This document shows positions 1-12,077 of a stretch of 64,000 nucleotides of DNA, one piece after another. A program made the position numbers and the translations under genes. Origin of the DNA: Laccaria trichodermophora. Taxonomy: Eukaryota; Basidiomycota; Agaricomycetes; Agaricales; Hydnangiaceae. The notes beneath the pieces are model-generated. The model did no database searches, was not told the origin of the DNA, and saw only the letters and a list, made by a program, of their open reading frames with translations. Location of the stretch: positions 372,001-436,000 of the forward strand of contig JACTVC010000025.1 of assembly GCA_018417955.1 (NCBI GenBank), read 5' to 3'. Within the stretch, counting starts at the first letter, position 1, and every line of letters starts with the position of its first letter.

Positions 1-42
1 ATGGGAGTGATTCTTGAGATAATGATTTAAAATTTGATCTAG

Positions 43-3000
43 ATGGAATTTCATCAACACTTCAGCAGTGTTCAGCATGGTGCACCCTTCATTCCTCAGA
101 TACCGAAGTCAAGTGCCCTATTTACAGGCCGTGAGGACATTATTGAGAAACTGAAGAATCATTTTGGACACCAGGGGGATAGGCAGAGGAAGTCTTTCCT
201 ACTATATGGTATGGGAGGTATTGGAAAGTCTCAGATATGTTTGAAGTTTGTGGAGGAGATGGCTGACAGGTATGTGTTTCCCACTTACTGGCTATTCAAG
301 CATCTAAAGACCATATCTAGATTCTCTCATGTCTTTTGGATTGATGCATCTTCTGAAGATACAATTACTCTGGGTCTGAAGGGTCTTTGCTTCCATCCTG
401 ATGCTGAAGCTGCTATTAGTTTGAGCTCTGTGTCCTCTCAGTCTGCCCTTGCATGGATCTCTTCACTGCAGAGTGAATGGCTTCTGGTGTTTGATAATGC
501 TGATGGTGGACCTGAAATTGTAGAGAAATTCATTCCATCTGGCTCCACAGGCAATATTCTAGTGACAAGTAGAAACAAATCTCTTGGACGGGTTACAACT
601 TATGAAAATTCTCTTGAAGTTTGCCAAATGTCACAGAATGAAGCTGTCTTGCTTCTTTTGAAGGCTAGCCACCTCAGTGATACATCTGAAAATATGCATA
701 ACTTAGCACAAAGTATTGTCAATGAGCTCTGCTGTTTACCTCTGGCAGTTGATCAAGCTGGGGCTGCCATTGAGACTGGTCTCTGCAGTATTGATAATTA
801 TCTTGAGAACCTTTCTCAGCATCGAGTGAGACTTATGAACCATCCTGTGTTTAAAGGAGCATCTCAATATAACCATACAGTCTATGAAACTTGGGACTTG
901 TCATTTTGTGAAATTGAATCTAGGGCAAAAAGAAGGACAAGCAGCCAAGATGGAGATGCTGCCCATGCTGCTATTCTTATCCTTCAAACTGCTGCCTTTT
1001 TTCATCATGAGAATATACTTGAAATGATGTTTAGAGAAGCCTCCACTTCATTCAGTCCAAAATATCACAAAAAGCTGAATAGAAAGGTTATAAAGTGCAT
1101 CAGTGAATTGCTTCAGCTTGGAGAGAATCAGTCCTGGAATGAGATGCTCTTTCATGAAGGAATTAGAGTTCTCAGATCATTCTCATTGATCAAAGAAGGC
1201 TCATCCACTGGTATCTATACTGTTCATCCTTTGATGCATAAGTGGAATAGAGATAGAATGGCAATATCAGAGAAACAAGTGATGCATAAAGTGGCCAAAT
1301 TGATACTTGTGCATTCAATTTCATCAGATAAAGCAACTTCAGACTTTGCATTTCACAGGCTTCTGTTAGTGCACATCAAAACCAATTATGAGTTTCAACA
1401 AGAAAATGACATCAAAAAAGAGTTTGATGAAGTTGAATATGTTAGATTCAGTCATGTCCTGCAAGAAAATGGCATGTGGAAAGATGCAGAGGATCTTCAA
1501 TATCAGGTTATGAGGATGAGAAAAAAGAAATATGGAGAAATGCATCAATCTACTTTGAGCAGCATGGCTAATCTTGCATCAAATTTTGTGGGGCAAGGAA
1601 AATATGAAGAAGCTGAGAAGTTGAATCTGAGAGTTTTGGATCTGCATAGAAAGCAGCAGGGACCAGAACATCCAGATACACTAGCTAGCATGAACAATCT
1701 TGCAATAGCTTTTTCAAGACAAAGAAAATATGTGGCAGCTGAGAAGTTGAACATGGAAGTTTTGAATCTGCATAGCAAGCTGCTGGGAGCTGAACATCCA
1801 AACACGCTGGCTAGCATGAACAATCTTGCATCAACTTTCTTAAACCAAGGAAAAATTGAGGAAGCTGAGAAGTTGAATATGCAAGTTTTGGATCTGGGAC
1901 AAAGGCTGCTGGGGCCAGAACATCCAAATACACTAGCTAGCATGAACAATCTTGCATCAACTTTTTCAAAACAGGGAAAATTTGAGGAAGCTGAGAAGTT
2001 GAACAGGGAAGTTTTGAATCTGTGTAGAAAGCTGCTAGGGCCAGAGCACCCAGATACACTAGCTAGCATGAACAATCTTGCATTAAAGCTTTCAAAACAA
2101 GGAAAACTGAAGGAAGCTGAAAAGTTGAGCAGGCAAGCTTTAGATCTGCGTAGAAAGCTGCTGGGATCAGAACATCCAAATGTGCTAGCCAGCATGAAAA
2201 ATCTTGCAATAATATTTTTGAAACAAGGAAAATTTGAGGAAGCTGAGGAGTTGGACATGCAAGTCTTGAATCTGCACAGGAAGTTACTGGGACCAGAACA
2301 TCTAAATACACTAGACAGCATGAGTGATCTTGCATTAACTTTCTCGAAACAGGGAAAATTAAAGGAAGCTGAGAAGTTGAACATGCAAGTTTTGAGTTTG
2401 TATATAAAGCTACTGGGGCCAGAACATCCAAGGACACTAACCAGCATGAGCAATCTTGCATCAGCTTTCTCGGATCAGGAAAATTTTGAGGAAGCTGAGA
2501 AATTGAACATGCAAGTTTTGAATCTGCGTACAAAGCTGCTGGGGTCAGAACATCCAGATACACTAACCAGCATAAGCAATCTTGCATCAACTTTCTCATG
2601 TCAAGGAAAATTTGAGGAAGCTGAGAAGTTGGAAGTGTGCATTTTGAATCCATGTATAAAGCTGCTGGGGCCAGAACATCCACATACAGTAACCACCATG
2701 AACAATCTTGCATTAACTTTCTTTTACCAAGAAAAATTTGAGGAAGCTGAGAAGTTGCAATTGCAAGTACTGGATCTGCGTACAAAGCTGTTGGGGCCAG
2801 AACATCCAGATACACTAAGTAGCATGAACAATCTTGCATCAATTTTCTTAGACCAAGGAAATTGTGAGGAAGCTGAGAAGTTGAATATGCAAGTTTTGAA
2901 TATGCGTACAAAGGTGCTGGGGCCAGAACATCTGGATACAATAAGCAGCATGAACAATCTTGCATTAACTTTCTTATACCAAGGAAACTGTGAGGAAGCT

Positions 3001-3570
3001 GAGAAGTTGCAAATGCAAGTTTTGGATCTGCACACAAAGATGCTGGGGCCAGAACATCTGGATACAATAAGCAGCATGAACAATCTTGCATTAACTTTCT
3101 TAGATAAAAGAAAATATGAGGAAGCTGAGAAACTGAATATGCAAATTTTGAATCTGTGTAGAAAGCTGCTGGGCCCAGAGCACCTAGATACATTAGCTAG
3201 CATGAACAATCTTGCATTAACCCTCTTAAAGCAAGCAAAACTGGAGGAAGCTGAAAAGTTGAGCAGGCAAGTTTTGAATCTGCATAGAAAGCTGCTGGGC
3301 CCAGAACACTCAAATACCCTAACCAGCATGAGCAATCTTGCATCAATTTTTGCAGAGCAAGAAAATTTTGAGGAAGCTGAGAACATGGAGATGCAAGTTT
3401 TGAATTTGCTTACAAAGCTGTTGGGGCCAGAACATCCAGGTACACTTGCCTGCATCTCACATCTTGCATCAATTTTTGCAAAGAAAGAGGAAGCTGAGAG
3501 GTTGCATTTGAAACTTCTGAACCTATATACAGAGCAATCTCTCCAACCCACATTGGACACTTCAATCTGA
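43..3570 (+). CDS. NB-ARC / TPR NLR-like protein (5' end probably outside window)
   Basis: A fungal NOD-like receptor candidate of 1175 residues in one open frame. NLRs of this NB-ARC-TPR class are thought to act in non-self or symbiont recognition. Residues 27-31 read FTGRE. The P-loop GMGGIGKS is at about 56-63. A Walker B-like WLLVFDNAD, the NILVTSR strand and a GLPL-like CCLPLAVDQAG follow, giving a complete STAND NTPase. From about residue 500 to the end there are 16 TPR units of 42 residues with the recurring pattern LLGPEHP-TL-SMNNLA. No N-terminal effector domain is present. The bases just before the first ATG (ATTTGATCTAG) look like a 3' splice site, so an upstream exon may lie outside the window. 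CpG is almost absent and arginine is coded nearly only by AGA/AGG. I saw no stop or frameshift. Confidence 0.9.
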   Translation: MEFHQHFSSVQHGAPFIPQIPKSSALFTGREDIIEKLKNHFGHQGDRQRKSFLLYGMGGIGKSQICLKFVEEMADRYVFPTYWLFKHLKTISRFSHVFWIDASSEDTITLGLKGLCFHPDAEAAISLSSVSSQSALAWISSLQSEWLLVFDNADGGPEIVEKFIPSGSTGNILVTSRNKSLGRVTTYENSLEVCQMSQNEAVLLLLKASHLSDTSENMHNLAQSIVNELCCLPLAVDQAGAAIETGLCSIDNYLENLSQHRVRLMNHPVFKGASQYNHTVYETWDLSFCEIESRAKRRTSSQDGDAAHAAILILQTAAFFHHENILEMMFREASTSFSPKYHKKLNRKVIKCISELLQLGENQSWNEMLFHEGIRVLRSFSLIKEGSSTGIYTVHPLMHKWNRDRMAISEKQVMHKVAKLILVHSISSDKATSDFAFHRLLLVHIKTNYEFQQENDIKKEFDEVEYVRFSHVLQENGMWKDAEDLQYQVMRMRKKKYGEMHQSTLSSMANLASNFVGQGKYEEAEKLNLRVLDLHRKQQGPEHPDTLASMNNLAIAFSRQRKYVAAEKLNMEVLNLHSKLLGAEHPNTLASMNNLASTFLNQGKIEEAEKLNMQVLDLGQRLLGPEHPNTLASMNNLASTFSKQGKFEEAEKLNREVLNLCRKLLGPEHPDTLASMNNLALKLSKQGKLKEAEKLSRQALDLRRKLLGSEHPNVLASMKNLAIIFLKQGKFEEAEELDMQVLNLHRKLLGPEHLNTLDSMSDLALTFSKQGKLKEAEKLNMQVLSLYIKLLGPEHPRTLTSMSNLASAFSDQENFEEAEKLNMQVLNLRTKLLGSEHPDTLTSISNLASTFSCQGKFEEAEKLEVCILNPCIKLLGPEHPHTVTTMNNLALTFFYQEKFEEAEKLQLQVLDLRTKLLGPEHPDTLSSMNNLASIFLDQGNCEEAEKLNMQVLNMRTKVLGPEHLDTISSMNNLALTFLYQGNCEEAEKLQMQVLDLHTKMLGPEHLDTISSMNNLALTFLDKRKYEEAEKLNMQILNLCRKLLGPEHLDTLASMNNLALTLLKQAKLEEAEKLSRQVLNLHRKLLGPEHSNTLTSMSNLASIFAEQENFEEAENMEMQVLNLLTKLLGPEHPGTLACISHLASIFAKKEEAERLHLKLLNLYTEQSLQPTLDTSI
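1540..3520 (+). repeat. 126-bp coding tandem repeats (16 TPR units)
   Basis: The TPR part of the NLR is a 126-bp tandem array. Each unit contains a nearly constant block (AGCATGAACAATCTTGCAT) and a second block coding EEAEKLN. The units keep the reading frame. Antisense open frames of about 300 and 376 residues in this array are by-products of the repeat periodicity and are not genes. Confidence 0.9.
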
Positions 3571-4300
3571 GGAAAATTTAAAGGGTTGTGGTTTGAAATT
3601 TAATTTTGGACAGGAAGGATCAGCATATGGCTATACATGCAGAAAGGCAAGGCAATGTGCATCAATATGTGCCCTGTGTCATGGCAAAAATTGAGTAAAA
3701 TGACAGGCATGAGGAAGACTTCTTAGTGCTGACAGTTGTGTCAAATTAAATTTATCTGTTGCAAAGTTATGTACTAGTAAAGTCTGTTATTCTTGTACAT
3801 AGATGAAAGATTGTTGCTGTCACTCATAGTAAGCTGTTCATATTGGTAAGAAGATAGATTGTCCACAAGGTGAGATATAGTGCTTGAAAGTCCAGTCCAA
3901 TCCAGTTTTTTGGCCCAAAACAAAAAGACCAAGACCAAGACTGGTCCACACACTTCCTTAAACCTCAAAAGACTGGACCAGAACTGGAAAAGACCAAGAC
4001 TGCAGTCTTTTTCAGTCTTTGGACTGGTCTTGGTTTGAACCAAGGGGGTACTGGCATTTAAATGCCAGACCAGGGGCCAGTTGGTTGGTTCAGCTGCCAG
4101 GCCACTAATTTTTTTTTGACATCCAAATTTTTTAGTGCAAAAAGGACCCAAGCATCCTTATATACCTTCCAGTGCATTAGCCATAGTCTATCTACACACA
4201 TAGAAGCCAAAAGTTAACTATTGGATGAGATATGACATGACATGTTAACAAATGAGTCAGGATACCAATGTGGAGGACATAGTGGGTCCTCAATGCACAC
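3571..4300. other. Intergenic DNA with SINE-like repeat copy
   Basis: No gene is supported here. About 3885-4130 holds a copy of a dispersed repeat: pyrimidine/purine stretches built on ACTGGTC/GACCAG motifs, then a block with AATGCCAGACCAGGGG and a T-run. Related blocks occur near 4860, 21600, 53600, 54000, 54500 and 54850. Confidence 0.6.
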
Positions 4301-4708
4301 ATGAAATGTCAAAAATGGCTGAAATGTGTGGGTATTCATTTGAATGAAGCTGAGGTGAGCTCTTCAATGAACAAAAAGGTGCTGACAAATCATCTAATGA
4401 AATTTCTTAATCAGACTCCTGCATTATCTTCTGACTCTATGATTAAAAGAGACAGCACCATACCAGTGGATAGATCCCCTGATCACAAAGAGCAGGTTTC
4501 AGCACCACAAACTGAAAATGTGACTTCAAGCTTGTCAAATGAGCCCATCGAACAGCCTGTGATAGCTGAGCAGCAAGCACATCAAAAACCCAGGGCCATT
4601 GTTCTCTATGAATGCAACTGCAGGCTTCAGGTGGATGCATCTGCAGAAGATGCAATTCAGTGCAAACACAAGGGATTTGAGACAATCTGGGATAGTACTC
4701 ACATTTAG
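4301..4708 (+). pseudogene. Remnant of small zinc-binding (PHD-like) protein
   Basis: A 135-residue open frame. Only its C-terminal end is recognisable: YECNCRLQVDASAEDAIQCK followed by HKGFETIW. It lines up with the C-rich part of the intact small protein at 21855-22331 (CICGSRVEEQERV, CGYEGCETSWFHLACF). The last paired cysteines are replaced or missing here (KGFETIW instead of EGCETSW) and the frame stops directly after. I read this as a decayed copy in CpG-poor repeat DNA rather than a working gene. Confidence 0.4.
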
Positions 4709-5909
4709 TCCTATTCTCAATGTGTTAAAATCATTTTAGTATCACCTAGGATGTATCAGGCTCAATGAGGAAGTCAAAAAATGGGTTTGCAGCACCAGCA
4801 AGGCATCAAGTGGTGGGGAAGGGAGAAAGGCAGCATGTTGATGACATCATATAGACATGTGCCTGATTACATTGGCTGGTTGGTTCAGCCCCAGTCCCAC
4901 TAGAAATAATCTTGACATCCGGCCATTCACTCAAATCCCAGCACCCCCTTGGTTTGAACTGGTTGTAACCAGTTCAAGACCAGTTTTTCAACTACATATG
5001 CAGTAAAATTTGTGATTGTAAGTTGCTAAATTTATTACCATCCATCTTAGCTTTCAAACAAGCACTAGAACATTAAATTATGTTGATAATTGATGTATAT
5101 ACAAAAATATTGAGGTACATCTACCATTTTCCTGATATGTTTTATTTGTTGATGCCCATGTGGGTGCATCTCCATTGGCATGAGTCTACATAGGCATGTA
5201 TATCAATGTCCATGTGAACAGAGATGGAGGTGCAGAGAATGGCTGAATTTTCAAACATGCCCCATGTTATGATTGGCTTATCCATGGTTGATGCAAGGTT
5301 CACGACCTCAATGCAGAGAGTAGAAGTCTCAGAGAGACAGTCACCAGTGTTATGTATTATCTGGATGCAGAGCATCTCCTCTAATGTAACTGTGATTGAC
5401 ACCTAGTACTCATAAGCCTCACCATCAGAAGTCAAGCTTTTTTCCTGTATCTGCCTTTCATTTATTTAACTTGATCTACATGTCATACAGGATGTATACA
5501 AGATAAAAAGTACATGCAACATTGTTCTGAGTACAATGAGGGAGACAATATGAATTGAAGCAAAGGGAAATGGAAGGGAAATGGTTAAAAAGACTGAAAT
5601 TATATCGCTTGTGTATGGACAACATATCGCTGTGGAGAGAACTGGCTATTTGGCCAATGGGCACATGAGTAGGCATATGTTGATTGTCTTCCCATAGTAT
5701 GCTTACCATGTACATTTGAAATTTAATTCATCTAAGCTCCAAAATGCAAATATCATGGTCACAGAAAGATATTCCCATTTTAGTATGTTTGCAACCAGAT
5801 GAACGATAACTGTGTATTGGTACTAGTAGTAGTACCATGTAGATATGGAGATAAATGACAAGATAATGCACAAAACAAAGACGACAGAACCAAAACCTCA
5901 TCAAGAAGA
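4709..5909. other. Intergenic AT-rich DNA
   Basis: No supported gene. A second partial copy of the SINE-like repeat lies at about 4850-5000 (CTGATTACATTGG, then GGTTGGTTCAG). The short open frames at 5142-5913 on both strands show no family motif and lie in CpG-poor sequence. Confidence 0.55.
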
Positions 5910-8161
5910 TCAACTCTCCTTTGAACGCTGCAACGCCTGCGTTGTCAGGTTCGAGATTGAGATGAACGCATCTAACAACGCCGGAACCACAAACGGAGCC
6001 TTACACTCTCTTCGAATATCCTGAAGCGTCGCCTCAGCCTTCAAGCGCAAGCAACGTTCATTCGCCAGGTCCTTCTCCACTTCCCTCAAGCGCGTTTTGA
6101 GCACCTCTACATGATTCCCGAACACCAACTCATCAGCGGTCCGTAAGCGGAAGAAAGAGAGGAGAACGTACGAAGTGCCCTATCAGAACTGGCGGACATC
6201 GGCTCTGGAACGTAAGCGGCGTGCAGGAGCTTCAACTTGTCCACAATTACTGATTCGCGAACCCCGTCTGCTGTTAACTTCCTCCGTATATCCCAGAGTT
6301 CTCGCGAGAGCGTTTGGATCTTGGGCAAGTCGCTTGAGTTGGGGGGCCGGCCGGTGATGGCGGCGAGGGATGTTCTGGAGGCCATGGGCATGGTGGGGGT
6401 GGCGAGGGTTGTGGTACGTTCGGCGTCTGGTCCAATTGGTGGAGTTGTTTCGTTCGTTGAGGTGGAATTTGTCATCGCTTGATTCTCTTGTGCGGTTGGT
6501 AGAATGGTTGTTACGGGATAGGACCTTTCTTGCTGCGGAATAACGTCCGAGACGTCGTTCGTCGAAATAGGATCTGCCATTGGATCGTCCTCTGGCGAGT
6601 TTGGTGGGATTGTTGCTGTTGGGGGATTCGTCATCGACTGGTCCTCTGGCGGGTTTGACGGGGTTGTTTGTGGTGGTGGTGGTGTCCTTTCTCGTCCTTG
6701 GACAACACGGGAGACAGCGCTTGATGCCTGCGAAACTCTGCCAGCCCCCTAAGGAACGAATCACTAAAGCTGTGAGTGGAAATGGTCGGATACGAACATT
6801 GGTGCTAAGCTCGTTGGGTTCTTGCGTAGAAGGAAGATTGAGAGCCACTGGAGGCGTAGACTGGGGCGAAGGAACTTGAACCTGGGTAAGCGAAGGTGTT
6901 GGCTGTTGAACCGACGACTGGCTTTGTCTGGGTCTAGGCGAGGGCTGTGACGTATTAAAGTGTCAGGACCGTGATTATAGGTGACCGACGGACGTACCGT
7001 AAACCGTAATACAGGCTCCTTAGGTTCCGTTTTCAGCCTCTTAGCAGGCCGAATATCCTCATCTTGCGACATCGATGCGATGGACATGCTAGGGGTGCCG
7101 GTGGGCAGTGGAGCGTGAGGTCTAGCAGCCGTGGGTATGGTTTGTGGCGCGAGTTCCGACTTTATCCATGATTGTCGAGTGATTCTAGAAGTTGACGTGG
7201 GCTTCTCGCCTAGTTCCTTCATGTGTACCTCGTGATCAGAAAGTCGCTTCTGAGGGACGATGGGCTTCGCATGACCTGTGAAAGATGGGCTGAAAATGGG
7301 AATTGAGATGTGCGGGTTGTTTATTAGATACACATTAACTTACGTTTCTCTAAGACTTATCTTGGTGCTATATTATGAACATAATCAGCGCATCATTCAT
7401 GGCATATGGAATGAAGATATACATCGACAACTCTCTGAGCTGTTCCTGCAAATCCTGCTTGTCCTCAAGATGAGGGGGGGTAATCTTCTGTTTCAAGGAC
7501 TTATGGATCACCTAGTAAGTCGAAGTTCAGATTCGTGCATCAGCCATTCACGACACCATATCAAAAAAGTGAACGCACATTCTCCGGAAACATCAAATCC
7601 CACCCGAACTCTACACAACCATGGGACACAAGCTCAAAACTCGTAGTCTTGGGCTGGGGCATCCTTAGAGCTGCGATATCTCCCCGAACGACCTTGATGG
7701 ACTCTCCGGTGAACTTTGAAAAGTACGCGGTGGCCTTGACGCCATGATATCGAATCGTCACCGTGAGGTCGATCGATCGGTTGGGTTTTGGCATGGGGGG
7801 GAATAGGCTCGTAATGGCCTTGATGAGGTTGCTTTCAATGTTGTTGAAGGTTATTTGCGGATAATTAGTATTGTTCGTTATTTTAGGTCTCCTTGCCTTG
7901 CCACCAATGCAACGGCTTAGCACCAGCCTGTCCGCTAAATGTGAGGGGTTTGATGTTTGAGGTATGTAGGCTCATTTTTTCCCCCAGAGGACAAGGACAC
8001 ATCGTTTGAGCAGGCAACACCTCACAGCGCACGACCCAGACGACCATTACTTTGCGAGATACCAGGAGATACCGTCGCCTGCCAGCGTTCATCACGTCAT
8101 CGAGAGAATCGCGTGCCACCCGCGTGTAGGAAATCACACCCATTTTGACGCCTGCAGTCAA
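5910..8161 (-). CDS. Hypothetical nuclear-type protein, multi-exon (approximate model)
   Basis: I do not recognise the family. The minus strand carries several open blocks in order. At 8161-7883 and 7923-7561 is a folded-looking part containing PQITFNNIESNLIKAITSLF and FELVSHGCVEFGWDLMFPE. At 7333-6764 is a Ser/Pro-rich part with a Myc-like nuclear localisation motif, PAKRLKTEP. At 6634-6107 is a low-complexity Thr/Pro/Asn-rich part. The last block, 6128-5910, is a coiled coil rich in Lys/Glu ending in VVPALLDAFISISNLTTQAL. CpG content is normal, unlike the flanking block. Exact exons and the start are unresolved, and the first blocks could belong to a separate gene. Confidence 0.4.
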
Positions 8162-8770
8162 GAGAAAGTCATTGAGATGCCAAAACGACCCGTCTTTTCA
8201 GAGCCGACTATCAGTGCTAGTTACATTCCCCTGTCTTCCAAGGATTAAACCATCACCACCTCAGCTCGAGGCCTTGTTCACAGCACTACTCCGTGGTGTG
8301 CATCTTCCCGAGGACATCGACGCACCGCTCGTTTCAATATCCAGCCTGCCAACCAGGATTCAGACGAAGTCTAATACGTCAGCCCTGCCTAATGCCTCAG
8401 AAACATCTTCGGCTGATGCGTACGCATAACGGGCATTGCAGCTCCACAGCTGATGGAAAGACGATGGAGATCTAGTGAATGGAAGATTCTAGTCATCGAC
8501 CCCGCGGCGCACAGAAGATACCTCCAATCCATTGTTTATTGAAGCGGGAAGCTCTGCTAACCGTCTTCGGTTGCACTACGACGTCTCAAGGCGCTGATGG
8601 CAGTGATTCGCAATGCAAACTGAGCACAGGACTGAATCCGAGACAATGGAGAGGTTCAAGATATGGTTTTTACGTTGTGCACAATCACTGTACAACTATC
8701 CACGACGGCTGGCAAGACAAGTTATTGACCCATTTGTGTAAAGAAAAATGCTTTCCCGTTGGTAAAGTGG
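8162..8770. other. Intergenic, nothing recognised
   Basis: Plus-strand open frames of 60-133 residues occur here, but none has a domain motif or a convincing splice context. I see no gene that I can support. Confidence 0.4.
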
Positions 8771-11063
8771 TTAGAGATCATCCATGCTTCCTGGTGCAAA
8801 TAGCTCCGCCGCCCTTTCAGCCAGCAAATATACCGGACCTTGTGTATGTGCATTCGGTGGAAAGGGCTGGACAGGTCTGAATACATGGACAAACAAAAAA
8901 GAGACAGGAGGACATACCAGGACAGAAGCATCCACGATCCGTATCCCTTCAGCGCCTTTCACTTTCAAATCTGGGTCAACGACACCCCATTCCGCGCCAC
9001 GAGGAGACATGCTGGCTGTGCCGACTATATGGTAGACCGTGCTCGCCTGGTCACGAATGTAGGCATCAAGATCAGCGTCCGCGTCCGAGGAGAAATTACC
9101 AAAGGGTGCTATGATGTAATCCTTCCAAGCTTCTGCAGCAGCAAAACGTTTTACGGCTCTGACGGTTTCCCGCATCGCAAATATGTCAAAAGGAGTTGTG
9201 AGGTAGTTGGGATCGATCAAGGGATGAGCAAAGGGGTCAGCTGAGGCGAGAGTCACGGAACCGCCTACAAGGAAAGGGAGCGTCAGCCATTACTCTTCTG
9301 GAAAGAGGTGATAGAAACGAACGAGATGTCGGCGAAATGAGGGCTGACACAAGGCCAAGGTAGCTACCGGTTTCAGGAGGTATGTGGCCAGGCTTGGGAT
9401 TGATGTAGAAATTCTAGATCAATTGGAGGTTACCTCAACACTAAAATGAAGAGAAACAAGTCCTACAGCGACTATAAGTTCCCAATGTGATGCTTTAGGT
9501 CCCGAGGCGGGATCAGATATGTTGGAGAAGATGGTCGACGTCGATGGAAGCCTAAAATATCCCATGTGATTCAGCATGCTGCTAGCAAGGACTCCCCGTT
9601 TGGTTTCCATCCATTCGTCCAAAGCCGCCTTGAACAAAGCGGGATCCCGGAAAAGCGCGTCTAAGCTCTCACCATCCTTCACACGAAAGACGTTGGGAAC
9701 GAGAACGTGATCAGAGAGGTTCTTTCCTACGGACGGGTTCTCGACAAGGACAGGAATTCCGAGGGCCTCTAGCTCGTCTCTCGCACCAATCCCAGAGAGG
9801 AGAAGAATCTGAGGTGTACCGATAGAGCCAGCTGAGAGGACGATCTCTCTTCTCGCTGTCACGATGATGGATGGAGCTGTACAGAACAATGAGCATCAGT
9901 TATTTGCCACAAAATCCCGCAGCTCACCGCCCGGCTTGCCGGCAAACTCTACGGAACGGAATGACGGTACACCTTGAATGGTTCCCGTACGCAATAGCTT
10001 TGTTACATGAGCGTTTAGGAGAACGTGAACATTGGGTCGATTGATGGCGGCCGCGAGGTAGGTTGTTGCAGAACTACTACGCTGTCCATCAGCGATAGAT
10101 GCCTGAACCCAACCGATGCCCAGCACATCCCCGCCCCCCATGTCTTCATTGAAGGGAAACTCTTCCGACAATTCTCTGGTCGTTGCAATTACCTGAGAGT
10201 CAACCAGCTGGGAGCTGACCGGGAGGCTGACTGATAACATCCCATTGGTCCCATGGTTGGCTGGTATATACTGTCCGGTGGTGTCATGGCCATCAGCTGG
10301 TGGTACAATTCTTTCATGCTGAAATCTAGCGTTGAGGAAAACTGGTAATGAATAGACTCGAGAATAGCACCTTGCCGATATTTCGCTTGACGCTGTCCCA
10401 GTTCCATCCGGCATCACCAGTAATCTCAGCAATCTTGTCATAATCTTCAGAGGAACCGTATTGGTGGACCATGTAGTCTAATAAAAGCAATCTTGAATAC
10501 TTGAAATTAATCAATGTAAACCTTGCGACTCACTGACGCTGCTGCTCCCTCCCAGAAGCTTCCCGCGATTGTACGGAAAAGTGCGCCCGTTGAGCCCGTT
10601 CTGAGGTGTAACAGTATAATTCCAGTCGTAAGGAGTATCTAAAAGATGTTCAGTCTCGTTTTCAAAAGGCGGGCAAGCAGTTTGATCACATACTGGGCGT
10701 GAGTGTTGGTGCCAAGAGAGGAACCACGCCCGCCATGACGCCCTCGTTGCTAATGAAGCGACTCTTGAAAAGATGATAAGGCTAAATAGAGCAAACAGTA
10801 CCTTACACCTGCTTCGAGGACAAGGATAGAAGTTCTAGGATCTTCAGAAAGTCGACTTGCAATTACATTTCCAGCATTTCCAGCTGGAAGACGGGTTGAA
10901 TCAATTATGTTCCTCCGAATGACCATTGTGTGAACTTACCTCCAACGATGACATAGTCGTAGGTATGCCTCGGTAGCTGACGGGGCTCAGTATACAACGC
11001 AGCAAGAGACGAAGTGAAACAGATGCAAGAAACAAGGAGGACGCCAATGGGAGGGACGACCAT
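8771..11063 (-). CDS. Secreted GMC oxidoreductase (aryl-alcohol-oxidase-like, AA3 type)
   Basis: FAD-dependent GMC enzyme. Family members oxidise aryl or other alcohols outside the cell and supply H2O2 to lignocellulose decay. The start ATG at 11063 begins a signal peptide (MVVPPIGVLLVSCICF). The FAD-binding GAGNAGN follows once the first intron (GT at 10939) is removed. GMC signature 1 (PYNRGKLLGGSSSV) lies near 10560, then VPPADGH, GWVQASIADGQRSS, and GMC signature 2 (GSIGTPQILLLSGIG) near 9800. The C-terminal catalytic pair is STVYHIVGTASMSP and NAHTQGPVYLLAERAAEL; the second histidine becomes in frame only when the 51-nt intron 8867-8917 is removed. Every junction I followed kept the frame, with no internal stop. 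It neighbours a P450 pair. The exact substrate cannot be read from sequence. Confidence 0.87.
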
Positions 11064-12077
11064 GTCGAGTAGAAAAGCAGCTATTTCGCCAAGCCAGGTT
11101 CTCTTTATAGATATATTTTCCGAGATCCTTCGTCGTCCCAGGCAGGTGTCGATACGCCGCCCAGTAAAAGTAACCTCTGCCGGACGGGGATAAATTGGAC
11201 GCTCTGAGCCTCGAAACGGTCTCCTCGGGAATGTTTTCCATCATGATTCTTATCGTTCGGCTTTCAAAGCTGACCCATTGGTAAAATATGGGATTGCGAA
11301 GAACCGGATAGTAAATGGTGGACCGACGATCCCGGCCAGCGAACTTAAAGCGCCCTATGGATGGTTCACCAGGGGGGAGATGATGATCACCACCTGGCAA
11401 CACCTGCAGGCTCGCCTCGTTCTTGGATAATTGATGCTGGCTTCAGACCACCACTATTGCAAGAGGGAGATACCAAGGAGTTACCCAACAGGAATGCAGT
11501 CGGAAAACCATTGGAGAAGGTGAAATAGTACTCCTCTCGACTTGACAGAACCAAGTGGTAAAAGAGTTCCCGGGTTAAGCTTGATGAGGTGAGAGTTTGG
11601 ATATTTGTCATCAATCAACGGCCTTGCAACAAGGCAACGACTTGACTGCGACGAAGCTTGACCACGTGGAACCAAACTATGACCGGGGCTCGCACTACAT
11701 CCTTAGGTGGGTAATAGTGGGTAATAGTGGGTAATGTATACTAAACCGACGGCATTGCAAATTGGAATTTGGAATACAGGCGTATAACACGCTGGCCGCT
11801 GCATCGCAAGCGACTCAGACTCGGATGGGGTCCATGTTTGAGATTCATCACTCACAATCCGTCCGTTTCCTCCGGATATTTTTTTGAAGATGCAGCACAT
11901 TTTTTTCAGTCTCTTGGCAGAGTAAAAGAAAAATGCAAACAGTACATCTAAGACAGTCAATCGCTGGAGCCCCGAATCAATGATTCCGCAACCTTGGACC
12001 GTGGCTGGATTGTGCATTTAAAAGGTACGGGAGATCTGTAAGTGAATGAACGAATTCGTGATCCAAGCTCGTCATAT
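11064..12077. other. Intergenic between GMC gene and P450 remnant
   Basis: Holds the probable promoter of the GMC gene and the 3' flank of the P450 remnant. The only structure seen is a 10-bp tandem repeat (GTGGGTAATA, three units) at 11707-11736. Open frames here lack family motifs. Confidence 0.5.
11707..11736 (+). repeat. 10-bp tandem repeat, three units
   Basis: Three consecutive units of GTGGGTAATA, the last one ending in G. Confidence 0.85.

Noticed and set aside
1545..3560. Long antisense open frames (302, 376 and 278 residues) opposite the TPR array
   Set aside because: They repeat with the 126-bp period and mirror the coding repeats; no start context or own family motif.
7883..8161. 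Possible HORMA domain (GVISYTR block) on the minus strand
   Set aside because: Only a few residues resemble it; the typical downstream HORMA motifs are missing in every frame.
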